Of a stretch of 64,000 bases of DNA, positions 50,791 through 63,566 are shown piece after piece. The notes under the pieces are model-generated. The model ran no database searches and was not told the DNA's origin. It worked only from the letters and a program-made list of their open reading frames with translations. The position numbers and the translations under genes were made by a program. Source of the DNA: Viscum album (Eukaryota > Streptophyta > Magnoliopsida > Santalales > Viscaceae). The DNA is taken from the NCBI GenBank assembly GCA_963277665.1, contig OY728123.1, positions 627,624,915-627,688,914 of the forward strand, given 5' to 3'. How positions within the stretch are numbered: the stretch's first letter is position 1; every line of letters begins with the position of its first letter.

Positions 50791-52169
50791 TATTATGAGG
50801 CGCTTGGAAAGGAGTCAGACACATCATACACTCTGTCTCTAACGATCAATATTCACTCTCAACCAGAGGATGTCTCGGGGCCATACTAATCTTCTGAGCC
50901 ACGTCCACAACGTCCATAAATTGATATGGCCCCCACCAGCCCAGTCGATTGGAACGAGATCATCAAGAATTAGTCAATCAGGGCATATCAAGTAGAGGAG
51001 ACTCCAAAAGAAAAATAGTGTGATATGTTTCTTGTGAGAAGACAACTATCTAGGGATAATTTATTACTAATGTATTAGAATATGGCCACTTCCAACTTCA
51101 ACATGCTAGTTGAAATTTCTGGGGAATGCACACATGGCATTCACCTCAATCTGTGGACAACTCTTCCAAAGTTAAATGAAAAATTCATACCCTAAAATGG
51201 GTATGTAGACCATGTTAGCACAATAGGGGAGCATCGCTTTCTGATCAACTTGGAAGCCCCCCTGTCCCCAAGGAATCCACAATCAGAAAGGAGAAAGAAA
51301 ATACTTGAACTTTATTTCCTAAAAGCACTACATTAATTACATCACCGCATTGGAAACCCCCTTGCTGGAGTACGCATTCAGGGATGGGGAGAAACTGGAG
51401 CATTACACTTCACCACATGTCCCATCTTTTAGGACCCAATGGAAATGACATCCAACAATTTCATCACCCAGAGGCAGAAAAAAAATGAATCCCCTTCTCA
51501 CAAAAGATAGGATAATAAAAAAACTCGGCCCATAGTAAGTCTCAAAAACGTCATGGACGTAGTGATCAATACATAGAAATACGTCTGATTCAGGCAACCA
51601 GGATCATCCAGTAGGATCCCCTCCTAAGGGGATCCCACTAGCAAGAAGTGCTCATGTCTTTGAAAGACCATAGACATCATGAACGCCCAATTGCAGAATT
51701 GTCTTAAACACGTGTGAGAGTACCTAAAATTGAAAGTTTGAAAATAGCGGCGGCTACCACTGTTATACAAGAACAACACAATCCCATAGGACATGGGGAA
51801 TTCTTAAATAAAAATTCCCCCAAAAGACAAACTAATCCAGGTCATATCGCATTGATAGGAGAGTGGAGAAAACCCCATCCCGTTAGGCCGGGGAATTTTT
51901 ACCTCAAATCCTCACACATCATAAGTCTTTCTTCTACCGTCAAGTAGTATTGATGGAAATAGGAGTTACTCATTCCACCCCTTCTTGTGTTCCACACCCT
52001 CCAAGAAAAAGGCACAATATGAGTCCAGAACATGTCTCCCTTCAGGTCAATCTTTTTCAGGAATCCCAAAGAATACTATATAATGGAAGGAGACCGTTGA
52101 ATAAAGGGAACCAGATGAATTCCTACCATTTGGTATCGGGTGCAACACCCTTATAATTATTTAAAATGA

Positions 52170-53240
52170 ATCCCATTGGAATCCATGGGTACTTAGGTTG
52201 ACAGTGTAATATTGGGCCTCATTAGGTTTCACATTAATTTTTATTCATCTATTCTTCATTCATAGATACTTAGGATGTATGAGTTGATTAACACTATACG
52301 AGGGATCAATTTTTGTGTGTTCTTCTCTTACCTATGAATGATGTATGTGTTTTAGGGACATGTAGTGTTCAATAGCCATTATCTTCGGATAAGATTTTAT
52401 AGATTGATCTATAGTGGTCCTTTGAATATTTTTTATATTTACATGGGCTTTGAACCTATATAGATTTTCTAGAAAACCTTTACTAATGAAAATGGATTGT
52501 ATTATTTATGATTTGAATTTTTTTGGCATGAATTGTTTTTGAATAATGTATAAAGGGAAATAGTTTACAATGTTATCTACATAAAATTGTTTGACTTATT
52601 ATCATGTAATGTTTTCCATAAATTAAAAAGATTCATATTATTGTTTCGAAAATTGATATGGAATAACGGGGTGCGATAATACTAAGACTGTTTATCTTAA
52701 ACAACAAACACACCTTTAGATAAGGGTTGACATTGTATTTTACTTTAATGAATGAAAACTAAAGGTGTTGGAGTGGGGAAATACTGATTATGTTAGATAG
52801 GAAGGGATATCGTGTGGTGAAATAGTGGGAATTTTCCCACATATCACATAGAGAAGCTGATGTTGCTTTTATTTATCGATTCTAGTTTTCATGGATATAT
52901 AATATTGGTTTTATTTTTAAGTCATGTTTTCTCACTAACACTATTTTTCTTTGGATTTAAAATATATCCTAATATATTTTAATTCCGCATTCCTTTCTTT
53001 TTTGTATATCTTCTACGTATCTTCTTTCAATTTGTGTGAAATCATTCCCTCTAATTTTTTTATACAGGGGTGCCAATCACCAGACTGTTGGGATCGAGAA
53101 TTACCTTTTGTTCTGTAGAATATTTATTTGAATACATGTTCTTAAGGGTTACCTTGATTGGTTCATTGTAACTTCGTGTCAGATAATTGTTATATTTAGT
53201 ATTGCTTTGCTGGTTGACAAGGGATGTTATTTTCTGGACA
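52170..53240 (+). repeat. 5' LTR (partial) of the second chromovirus
   Basis: It aligns with the right part of 57.86-59.74 kb. TAGGGACAT near 52353 pairs with 58878. CATGTAATGTTTTCC near 52604 pairs with 59133. ACATATCACATAGAG near 52840 pairs with 59364. GTGAAATCATTCCCTCTA near 53037 pairs with 59561. GGGTTACCT(T)GA near 53146 pairs with 59676. About 0.9 kb expected at its left end is missing. The similarity starts where the GC-richer island stops. Confidence 0.75.
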
Positions 53241-53899
53241 TGCGGGGTAGATTGTGGTGAGTTCTTATGTATCACTTGCAACAATTATCCTCATGTTACT
53301 ATGGGGTATTATGATATGTGGCTCCTTTTCTGATTCATAACCTTATCTTCAATTTTTTCTTACGGGGATCATATTAATATGTGGTTATTCTATTGTTTGA
53401 TCATTTTCATATGTTTTTGGTGTGTAGTAACATTTAACTAATATGAATTTCCTTGGTTCTAGATGAGGGTGTTGTGATAGATTCTCTTCAAGGAATTATT
53501 CATTTGGATCAAAATCTTATTGAATATATCATGTGGGATGTTCATGGCATTATCCAAAGAGTACTATGAGTTCATAACCAAGCACTAATGGTACAACCAA
53601 TAGAAGGATGAGATAGAGATAGGTCACATGATTTCCTAAATTGGAATCCACTAACCATTATGGGTATAAATGAACCTAATAAGGATGAGGACTAGCTATA
53701 AAATAGTTATCAAGAATTTGAATTATTGTACAACCCTAATGATTTAAATTTTATTTGTGTAATGTTCATATTTTAGGGTTCTAAAAATTAGTGTTGGGAT
53801 TCTATTGTGCATCCAAATTAGAAAATTGGCTGGGATTAAATGGGTTTTATAGCCCTATTATATCAGAATTTATGTAAAAAGCCTCATATGATAAGGAAG

Positions 53900-54420
53900 T
53901 ATTTTTATTTAATCAATTTTTAGTAGGGATTGTTTTCAGTTTTTGAATACACTAATTATTTTGTAGAGCTAGTTCATTTTTCTACATATGAGGTAAAGAA
54001 TGATTAGATGAGAGCATAAAAATACATGATGGGTTTGAGACTAGAATTCAATTCACATTATTACATTCCAAATCATACAATATACTCTAAAATTAAATAA
54101 AGGGAAATGACATAATATATTTGTATAATAAAAAACCATGGATCCTATTGTCATTCCCTTCCACCAAATTTCATCATTAGTGGGAATATGGGAATGAAGA
54201 GGAACTGACATGAGGGGCACATGAGTTGTGAAGGTTGTTTTTCATAGTGGGGTCCATATATATATTCAGAAGTAGCTATTAGTGTACCAATAACATAGTG
54301 TAAGTGTGTCATGGTTAGAAATAACATGTGCACTTTTCAGCCACCCATGAAGATGTGTAATGATTGTGGATTTGAGGCTATATATAATGGGTTTTCTAGT
54401 GTATTTATATGATTTTATTT
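53900..54420 (+). pseudogene. gag: gag relic of the second chromovirus
   Basis: The string SVFEYTNYFVELVHFSTYE begins at 53936 and matches the conserved gag block (SVxEYTxxFxxLxRYxPYE). It is followed by MMGLRLEF, equivalent to the FxxGLRPEI block, about 25 codons on. A Cys pair CNDCG at 54356 may be the start of the zinc knuckle, with the His and last Cys lost. Stops separate these pieces. The first element has the same blocks (YSVRFTDLSRYSTY and FEQGLRREV), which supports the alignment. Confidence 0.7.
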
Positions 54421-54779
54421 AGTTAGAAATCTTCATCTTCGAATATAGATACGGTGGAATAAAATACATTAATTTCTATAAGGATATATCCTTAGGACTG
54501 AAGGGTGAATAAATTTAATGTATTTGATGGGTCTATGATGGCAGCTGATGTGAGAACATCAATAGTGAGAGGTTTCAATTTTTTCTTCTTTGATAGAAAA
54601 TGAATTATTTAATAGTGGCTCCTCACACTTGTTTAAAAATAACCATTTTTAGGTTCTTTAAAATTGAATAGAAACTATTTGTTTTATTATGGAATTGAAT
54701 ATGCCTCTTGGATAGTGGAATGTGTAGGGATTTTGATGTAGTTATATCATTTTAGAAATATTAGAAATGATGTAGGCCT

Positions 54780-55740
54780 GGTATTTTTTGGTTCTTGATC
54801 TGGATATGTTTGAAATTATCATCAGGATAGATTGGATTGATTCTCACATAGATGAGATTCAATGTAATCATCAGTTTGTTTTGTCATTTACTACCGATGG
54901 GAGATCACTTGTGATTCCGGGCTAGTGGAATCAGAGGTCTTGTTTTTTCAGTCCTTGTTGACTAGATTTAAGATGTTTTTTATCTTGTATTTCAGTTGAT
55001 CCTAGAGATGTTTTAGATTTTAGTGATATTCCCTTAGTTTTTATGTACATATTTTTATATATTCCTAGAAGAAATATTTGTTCTACCTTTTGAGAGGGTG
55101 GTCGAGTTTATGGTGGATCTACTACTAGAAATTCAACTATTTTTAGTACCATAATTTTTTGTATCACCCATCGAGATGAAAGAGATCAGGATCTATTTGG
55201 ACCTTGTAATATTGAAATGTTTTGTTCTCCCTAATTTTTCTCCATGGGATTACACTATAATCTTTTCCAAGAAGGATGAAAATTAAATTGATTTTTTCAT
55301 AGGCTATCATATATTGGACCTTCTTATGCTAATGAATTTTAATTAGTTTCCATGTTTATAAGAAATTTTTTATCAGCTCATGTTGGAGAAGTTACTATAG
55401 AAAATCAATATTTTGTCATGTTTTCATCAACTCGGGTTCCATAGTTTAAAATTCTATAGCCCACTTTCATGATCTAGTATGGCCATTATGAATATCTTGT
55501 AAGGAAATTTGTCTTCACTAACACTCCTGCAATTTTTATGGATATGATGAGCTATATGTTGCATTTTCATCATGACAAAAATGCCATAGTGTTAGTTTAT
55601 GATATTATACTCTATTCGAGATTCCAGTATGATAATGAGAACCACATGAATCATGTTGTTGAAATATTTAAGAATATCCATCTTTATGTGGGGATTTTTA
55701 GATTCTATTATCACTATAAAGAAGTATATTTTAAGGGGTG
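54780..55740 (+). pseudogene. pol: Protease linker and reverse transcriptase relic
   Basis: Around 54797 the frame reads LDMFEIIIRIDWIDSH, equivalent to LxxFDVILGMDWLxxH after the protease. RT follows. From 55173 it reads EMKEIRIYLD...FSPWDYTIIFSKKDEN, from 55478 YGHYEYLVRKFVFTNTPAIFMD, and from 55538 to 55741 a stop-free tail ending HYKEVYFKG. The active-site Asp pair is changed to YD (LVYDIILYS, Tyr at 55598, Asp at 55601), so the enzyme is dead. The active-site DTG of the protease itself could not be found. Two or more frame changes occur between blocks. Confidence 0.8.
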
Positions 55741-57830
55741 AGTGATTTTGGAACATTGACTTTTAGTCTGTCATGAGATAGTGGATGTTTTATTTTCATG
55801 GGATGATTTATTAAATTTCATCAAGAAAATATGGTTCCTTATTATTTCATGATTATATCAGTGGATCATCAAGTATTTCATAAATTTTATGTCATAATTG
55901 ACTGATATTTCAATGAAAGGGATGAAGTTCACATGTGATGAAAAATATTAAACACCATTTTATTTTTTGAAACTACTTTTGACATCAATTCCTATTTAGA
56001 AATTCCATCAGTCTGGAACGGGCATGTAATATACATTTATTATTATTTTTAGTCATGTATGTTTTCTTGTGTTGAAATATCAAGATGTGCCTTATTTATG
56101 TATTTATCTTTAAACACATGGAAATAATTACCACACTCATAATTTGGAGATGGTCGTAGTTATGCATGTATGTAACTATTCATGACATGATACTATTAGG
56201 CAGAAGCTTATAATATTTTTTGAATAATATATATATAACATATATATTTTATTTTAAATACATGAATCTTTATATGATAGTGTGGGTGTAATGCCTCTAA
56301 ACATTAAAATTTGATATCACGTATACCATGGGGATGGGTAATGTCGTTTATGTCACACATTGTTGGATGGTTTCTTCATATATTATTTTTGAGTGGAAAG
56401 AAGATTGGATCCTGATGAGGATTTTCCCTGAGATGTATGGAAATGAACAAGAGGATGGTTAATGTATTGTTCTAACCATTTTTTCTCCCATCTGATGGTA
56501 TTCTATGCTTCAGGAATCAAATTTTCATCCCAATATATTTTAGGAATTTAGTTTTTCATTATTTTTATAGTTCTTCATAGAACATTCTTCATAATTCCAT
56601 AAAGATGTATTAATAAGTGTGAGGTCATTTATGGAGTCCAGGTATAATAAATTACATTTCGATTCATCTTACAAACTATTATACCATAAAACTGTTAAAA
56701 TTAGATAACATTAAGCCTTTAGTGTTATTTATACTATTCAATTTTCTTTTTGACTTTGGGTTGAAGTATCCATGTAATTTTTTATTTTATAATGATAGAT
56801 TCATAGTGGAATGAATTGTATGTAGTTGTGATTGATTGGTTGATGAAGTCATCTGATTTCATTATTATCAATGACACTAATATAGAAGAGTATTTTGGTA
56901 AGATATATATTCTAGATATTATTAGGTTATAATGTATTCCCAAGGATATTTTACCTAATATATATTCCATGATTACTTCATGATTTTTAGATGAGTCTCC
57001 CTAAGGTGATGGGGACTCAGGATAATTTTAGCACAACATACCATCCTATGAATGATAGTAAGACAATATGTGTTATTAATTTTATGGAGGATATGATTCA
57101 TTCGTACATCTAAAATTTTATAGGATCATGGGATAACTATCTAGAAATATATGTGTTTTTAAACAAAAATAGTTACAAATAATCGATTATAACGGTTCCC
57201 TTTGAGGAATTATATGTTCACACATGTTGGTCACCTATTTATTGGAAAGAGGTGGGAAAAGACTCTATTATGGGACAAAGTCTCATTAAAGAGATATGGA
57301 ATGAATTTAAGATTTACACAAGTTTACAATTATATAATAGAGTTAGAATTAATCAATTATAGATCATTGATGTCATCTTTTAGTTGTTACCTTTGGTGTC
57401 CATGTATTCTTGAATGTTGATCTGTGATGAGGTTACCATCAGCATGAAAAATAGGAAAATATAGATTTGAGATACGTCAGACCATTTTTTTACGAAGAAG
57501 TATGGGTAGGTTTCTTTAATTTATCATATATAACTCGATTTATGATTGTATAAGATGTTTTCAACAAATATCTACTCAAAATATATCATCTGGACCCCTA
57601 TCATGTTTTTTTGGTTGAATATTGACTAATAGAAAATTATCTAAATTGTGGAGAAACTAAAAATAATAATTTATCATAATTTAATGTATTGTTTGTGAAT
57701 TATTATTCATTTTCAGAGTGTTATGGGGAAAAAGATAAGAATCTCTTGAGACATGGGAGTGTGAATCATCAGTGAGGGAGGAGGGATCTTACCTCATTCT
57801 ATGTCACCATTCATTATCATCAATTCCATG
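55741..57830 (+). pseudogene. pol: RNase H, integrase and chromodomain relic
   Basis: RNase H is barely visible. The integrase core appears at 56822 as VVVIDWLMKSSDFIIIND, with the usual VDRLTKSAHF changed but the first Asp retained. From 57009 it reads MGTQDNFSTTYHPMNDSKT, where the family has GTxLxFSTAYHPQTDGQSERT. The Glu that completes the catalytic triad is Ile or absent. The chromodomain tail TWECESSVREEGSYLIL lies at 57751-57801 and matches TWExExxMRxxYPxLF. The stop-free run from 57772 to 58086 starts in this tail and continues into the LTR, so it is not a separate gene. Confidence 0.75.
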
Positions 57831-57844
57831 GGACATAATACCCA

Positions 57845-57859
57845 ATAGTGTGGTGATTG
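57845..57859 (+). other. Polypurine-like tract before the 3' LTR
   Basis: ATAGTGTGGTGATTG followed by TGACATATT resembles the gypsy arrangement GGGGAGAxTG followed by TGACATCCC. It lies about 45 bases after the chromodomain tail, which matches the first element's layout. The tract has T interruptions, consistent with decay. Confidence 0.5.
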
Positions 57860-59740
57860 TGACATATTATAGAAAATTTTTTCTTTATTATATGATTATG
57901 ATTTTAATGTTTAGTTTAACGGAGATTTATATACATTTGGGTGTATTGGAATCTCCTAGACTGGACACCACATACAGGGTACACTTATTTCATAAATTTC
58001 TATTTTATGTTGTAAATGGATTGAAGAGTAAAATCCTGGTAAATGGTTTCTGGTGTAAATTCATTAACAATATAAATAAATTTTAAATCTTCAGTGATCT
58101 AATCATGTAAATTTAACATGAGATGACAAGATTTCAACATATTTAATTTACGGTAATTTAAGGTAAAAAAAATTATATTTACAATGCAATCCAATCCTGC
58201 CTATTGGGTATTTTCACACTATATATATGAAATTCCTCTCAATGATATTTTCATTCCCTTTCTAAAATCCTAGGTTCCTTCCATGAAATTTATGTGCGAT
58301 ATATTCTCCTCAATGTTCCCCTAATTAGATATTGATATATGACTTAGTTGCATTACTTATCCTTAGGTGAGTGCAACCATTATTATTATTTAGAACTATT
58401 TTTTTTAAATAGACGAGTTAGGATTTTGTTTTGTGGTCTTTTGGATTCATGATATAAGACCTATTGGTAAAAATAGTTTTAATGAATGGTTTTCAAAATA
58501 AATTAGAATATTGTTTAATTAATCTTTATATGAATTAGTTTTAAGAAAATTTGGTTTCCAACAAGTAGATGGATTCTGAAATGGACTAAAAATATTTTGT
58601 TCATGGAAGGTTATTGATAATATGGGTTGTTTGAAATTTTATTGTCAAATGTGATAAAATAATTCAAATTATTTGAAATACAACCTACGATATTCTTTAG
58701 GAACATATGTGGAGGGTGTATTATTGGGTCTTATCTAATTATTTTGACATAATTTCATTTTATGGGGTGTTCCTTTATCATGGTATGTAGATGGATGGGC
58801 TGCTAGACGTATTTGAAATAGTAGGATGGTTCAATATCGTTATCATTTCTCTATACTTGAGACTAAATTCAAGTATTCTAGGGACATTTAGGTCAGATTA
58901 TTCATAATGGTATGAGTTGTCCATCTTGACTAACCTATAGTGATCCATATAATATGGTTTCTCAATGTTGGGACATTTAACTATTACGTCCTTGATAGAC
59001 CTATTTTTACTATTGAAAATAAATTCTGAAATTATTCTTCAAAAACATTTTTACCCAAAATTATTTATAGATATGGAAAAGGGGAATCATTTACCATTAT
59101 TTTGATATTAAGATACTTAATTTCTTATCATGCCATGTTTTCAATAAATTGATAATATTGGGATTATTGTACAGAGGAGTGATATGAGGAACTTGGGTGG
59201 GATCCTACTGATCCCATTTAGGTCACACCCTACACACCACTTCAGCAGTGTGCAGAACTTTTATTTTTTTGATCTAGGAAAAGAAAAGGTTCTATAGTGA
59301 GGTGACATGATTATTTTCTGCTGGTTAGTTGTACCTCATGGTGAGACGGTGGGATATTTCCTACATATCACCTAGAGTATTTTTTCCAAGTCATACTTTT
59401 CCTTTCTATATTTTGTTCATATATACAATTGGTTTCATCTAGATATCACGTTGTATTACTATTAGTATTTCTCTTATTTTAGTGGAATATATTACATCAA
59501 GTTTTCCTATTAATATTTATTTCTGTAGTGTATATATACCATGTTTCGTGTTTCAGAAAATGTGAAATAATTCCCTCTAGTTTCTATTTGATGTCCCATT
59601 TATATTTGATAGCTCAAGAGGATTGGGAACACACATTGGGTATGTGGGTCATCTGTTCTTGCACCATTTCTCAGGGGTAACCTGAGTCAATACATTTAAT
59701 TAATAAGATTTTATGTCAAATAATATTTTATAAAATAATT
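57860..59740 (+). repeat. 3' LTR of the second chromovirus
   Basis: It begins TGACATATT after the purine tract. Its right half aligns block by block with 52.17-53.24 kb. The right end is placed near 59740, where similarity to the 5' copy (GTGTCAGATAATTGTTATATTTA, pairing with ATGTCAAATAATATTTTATAA) stops. No gene lies inside. Confidence 0.65.
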
Positions 59741-62060
59741 TAAAAATCATGAAAATATTTTATTTGGAAATGTGAATGAAATATGTCATATCAAATATTC
59801 CATTTCCCACTCAACAGTTAGATTCCATTTTATTGTAACAATCGTCAATTGTTAACAAAAAAACATTTTTTTCGTTTTAATAATAAAAAAATGTTAACAT
59901 GAGGATAAAAATAATTGATGGGGTAAATACATCACCCAAACGTATATATGTTTTATTATATGATATTATTTAAATATATAATCACCCTATATTTTAAATA
60001 TATCATTTTTCTTCCACATGAACATGAAAATTAATTTATATTAATTTTGATACATTAATGAAATCCATGGATGTACCTCTACCATATTATATACCTATTC
60101 CACTCATCATCACTTCCAAAAACATTTTGATCCACTTATCATGTCCATTCCCATCCAAAAATTATTCTAATATAAATAGATACATTCTATAATTATTTAT
60201 ATTTAATTCGATACTTATTCTCGATAATGATATATGATAACTATAATTAAAAGAGGAGCTTTTCATCATAAAAGATATTTTTCATTTTACCCCTTAATCT
60301 TCCCTTCAGTAATTTGATAAAAATTGAAGTATATAAAAATTAGAATCTATCACATACAAATATATTATTATTATTATGTAATAACATGACCCATCTTATT
60401 TTTTCATTAAAATGGGAAATAAAAAATCATTCATGGGAATGTGTAAACTACCACCTCCCAGAATAATGTAATTTGTTTCAAATATCCTCCTTTCTTGGTT
60501 TATTATTATGTTGGGCTTAATGTATATATATAATTTTTAGGACATAATTTCAATTCTATATATATAATATATCAACTATCTATATACCATTCCAATCAAT
60601 AAAAAATTAATTTTCACAAGGTTCTTCATATAGACTACAATTTACAAATAGAAATGTACATTGTTTTTCAATAGGAACTCTCATGGTTAGTAAAAAATAT
60701 GGTTATAATTAAGATAGTTTGTTATTATAACCTTATAATTGTTCTAAATTTAAGGACTCATATTCCTACAAATGATGTTTCCTATTTTTATTTAATTATA
60801 TGAATTTTCATTTAATATTGTAATAGAAAAAACATGCAATTCCTTTGTTATATTTTTTAGATTTGAAATATAGTTATGAATATTACCGTTATTAAAATAA
60901 CTATTTACCGGTGGTCCTATTATGAATATAAATATACAAATTTAACAAATCCAATAGACATGGACTGTTGATGTGATGAGCTCCTCCAGTAGGATTTTAC
61001 CCTATGAAGCCCATTTATCTGAAATTCTGAGGAAGATAGAATCACTAGGATTTTCCCTTGACCAACCCTAAGAAGATATCTGACAACATAATCATGAGAG
61101 AATCATTTTATTGGATAAGATTAAGCTCATCAAAATCAAGACCCAAACCATATTTGTAAAACTCCCCAAGGAAAAATCTCACCGTGGCACACATTACTAT
61201 TGGGGTGTACATTGGTGTAATATAGGGATATTTATCATGACCATAATAATATTAATAATTATATTTTAAATAACATTGAATTTGTTTTCATTTTTGTTAA
61301 TACATTATAAATGATTTTTATTTTAATTCAATTGAAAACAATTTTTATTTTTGAGTACAATTAAAATAAAATTATGGGATTTATTTTGAGGAATTAATTT
61401 ATTTTTGAAGTAAACAGTATTTTAAAAAAAATTCTAATTGAATATGTTTTATTAATTAAAAATGGTCAAAATAGTTTTGTGAAGTAAAATGAACATTTTA
61501 TAAGCGTTCAAAATATGTAATTATCCAGAAAACCAATAATTTTTTAAATAAATATAGAATCATATTTCAATGGAAAAAATTCAAATATTTTAAAAATAAT
61601 TTAGATAAATGAATATTATTTTTTTAATCAGAATGTTGAAATTATCTAACAGGGAATTTTCATAATTTGATAATAGTCAAAATTTTGGGTAAAATTTAAA
61701 TACCATAATAATATATCGTCTGTTTGATGGCATCATAATGACCCTAAATTGTGGAATAAATACAATAATGGGTAAATTAGGCCAAATATATGTTTTCCCA
61801 TTATAATAATATGGATTTACATTTTTTTTATTAATTTTATTAAGCATTTATGAATCCCCTAAATCATATAATTTATTCTTTTATTTTAAATTCATTTCTC
61901 CAAAAATGTTATTCACCTCCACATACGCAGTGGGAAATTTTTAATAAGTTCATACCTTTTACAATTAAAATATTTAAAACCACTCTAAACTATGTGAAAA
62001 AATAATGATAAGGTTTTGGTTTTGAAATATTGTTTTCTACCGAGTCCAAAACCTAAATAT
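59741..62060. other. AT-rich stretch, no gene recognised
   Basis: No coding or RNA feature can be supported. Because a primer-site match lies at 63555-63566, an LTR must end at about 63554, and some of this stretch may be the left part of that LTR. Its start is not visible. Confidence 0.35.
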
Positions 62061-62069
62061 TAAGTAAGC

Positions 62070-62900
62070 CACTCTCTTTTCATATAGAAACCCACCCAAT
62101 ATCAAACTTCTTTTAAATAAAAATACATGGAGAATAACGTTAATCTTACCAACTCTCTATATAATGTTCCAAATGTTCCCCAACATCTCAATATTCCCCA
62201 TTCATGATTTTGTTGGCATACACTTAAGGTAAGGGATCCTCTCATTCTCACATTTAATCAAGAATCGCATATTTGTTATGTTCTTTTATTTTTAATTTTC
62301 TATTTATGGGGTATGTTTTTCCAACTCCCCCAAAATTCCCTTATTTTATAAAAATAATGAGATACCCCTTTGTCTATCTTTAGTCCCTCCCATGAACGCC
62401 CATTATCATGCAGAAATTTCCAAAGAGTCATTTCCTTTCTCATCTTAATCAAAGTCTCATTATCTTGTTATTCAAATTTATTATCAATTAATAGTGATGG
62501 ATTATTATTTCTCAGCATTCCCATACATCCCTTATATGGTATATATATGATGAGAGACCCCTTTCTCTCTCATTAATCTCCCTATGTACACCTATTACCA
62601 TTCCAAAATTTCGTAAGCATCCTTTTCTTTCTCATTTTATTCAAGAATATTTATCATTTCGTGATTTCCTTTTATAATTATTATTTTGTGTACATAAATC
62701 AATTTACCAATTATTATGTAAATCATTCCTAAATTAGGAAACACTCATTTCTCTCCCATAAACCCATTTTTTTAATTTTTATGTGACGTCGTCATGCTGC
62801 AGAATTTTCCCCGTGATTTTCCATGCCAAATAAATAGTGTAGTGAATACCTGTAACATTTCCAATCAAGGGTTCCCAATTTTATTAACATATTTCTTTTT
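62070..62900. repeat. Tandem array of about 190-bp units, about four copies
   Basis: The anchor CAT(C/T)T(T/A)ATCAA or its variants (CATTTAATCAAGA at 62251, CATCTTAATCAAAG at 62441, CATTTTATTCAAGAA at 62633, CATTTCCAATCAAGG at 62856) recurs 190, 192 and 223 bases apart. Each unit also has an upstream block like GAGA(T/G)ACCCCTTT...TCTC and a CCCATTATCATGCAGAA-like block. Units are well diverged. The array lies inside what should be an LTR ending at 63554. Confidence 0.65.
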
Positions 62901-63554
62901 TATTGGGGTATTAATTTTTTTTTATTTCACTATAATAGATCATGGAAGAAAACCTGATGATGAATGAATATATGTTTTATGATATATATGGTACACATAT
63001 ACATTAGAATAAAATGAAAATAGAGATTATGCTGCGAATTATATAGCACTCCAATGCATTTGGTAATGATTAGTATCATGGTACATTATTTTGGGATAGT
63101 ATTGTACACGATTCATTAATGGGACTTTTTCCACCATGATGTCTTGGTTGTTTAGACATGATATATGATGCTATGTTTTATCTTGTTTCCATATTTCCCA
63201 TGTTATGATTATTATGCAATACAATGCCTTATTATTTAGGTTCATTGATAAAACATTTTTATGAATTGAATAACATATATTATTTTTTAAATTTTAATCT
63301 ATTTATATTACCTTTTAGGTATTTTTGGATCACCCCTTTCATAAGAATTTTCCCCAGGTTTTCCAATGCATTTTTATGCTCAATCATGCTAAATATGTTT
63401 TCAATAAAGATATGGTATTTCATGTTTAATGTTGTAATAAAACTTACCAAATTCAAAAATAATCAATAAATCTAAATATTACATGTTTTATTATGTATAA
63501 TGTATGTAATTAGATCATTTATTAACTTTTTATAAAATTTAAGTGTTATTATAG
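62901..63554 (+). repeat. Right end of an LTR whose element leaves the window
   Basis: The stretch directly precedes a primer-site match, so its end at about 63554 should be an LTR terminus (local sequence TTATTATAG). No second copy is in the window because the rest of the element lies beyond 64000. The 81-codon frame at 63224-63469 is Phe/Ile/Asn-rich and does not resemble a protein family. Confidence 0.4.
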
Positions 63555-63566
63555 TTGGTATCAAAG
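63555..63566 (+). other. Primer binding site match (initiator Met tRNA)
   Basis: TTGGTATCAAAG differs from the canonical TTGGTATCAGAG at one position, by a G-to-A change. It marks the 5' internal edge of a further plus-strand LTR retrotransposon. Confidence 0.65.

Larger units (their letters stand above)
44166..52160. other. Less AT-rich island with four tandem arrays, unknown origin
   Basis: Base composition changes abruptly at about 44.17 kb and back at about 52.16 kb, to a level closer to the 27.8-38.5 kb element. No gag, protease, RT, integrase or transposase motif was found on either strand. The island holds a 28-bp array, three units of about 450 bp, a 133-bp array, and a repeat in steps of three bases at 50.03-50.79 kb. 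A polypurine run is at 44573-44611. The plus strand of the right half is A/C-rich, which makes all forward frames look open. Open frames at 44270-44647 (125 codons, plus) and 46889-47213 (about 109 codons, minus) have no recognised relatives. It may be a large non-autonomous retroelement, inserted more recently than its flanks. Confidence 0.5.
52170..59740 (+). mobile_element. Second Ty3/gypsy chromovirus, highly decayed
   Basis: LTR copies lie at 52.17-53.24 (5', apparently truncated) and 57.86-59.74 kb (3'). Between them gag, protease linker, RT, integrase and a chromodomain tail occur in Ty3/gypsy order on the plus strand. It is far more AT-rich than the 27.8-38.5 kb element and carries many more stops and frame changes, so it is older. 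Motif spacing is close to that of the better kept element, but the LTR is shorter and does not contain the 73-bp array, so it belongs to a different family. No primer site could be recognised after the 5' LTR. Confidence 0.8.

Noticed and set aside
50429..50842. 137-codon open frame, the longest in the window, as a membrane protein gene
   Set aside because: Its Met/Val/Leu/Ile-rich string comes from reading the ATGGTCCTCC-type repeat in a shifted frame that holds few codons able to become stops by transition. The frame is therefore open by composition. I keep it only as an alternative to the Gly-Pro frame.
44166..52160. Organellar DNA insertion as explanation for the higher GC of the island
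   Set aside because: No chloroplast or mitochondrial gene sequence was recognised, and the tandem arrays are not organelle-like.
57772..58086. 104-codon open frame as an independent gene
   Set aside because: It starts inside the chromodomain tail of the second chromovirus and runs into its 3' LTR.
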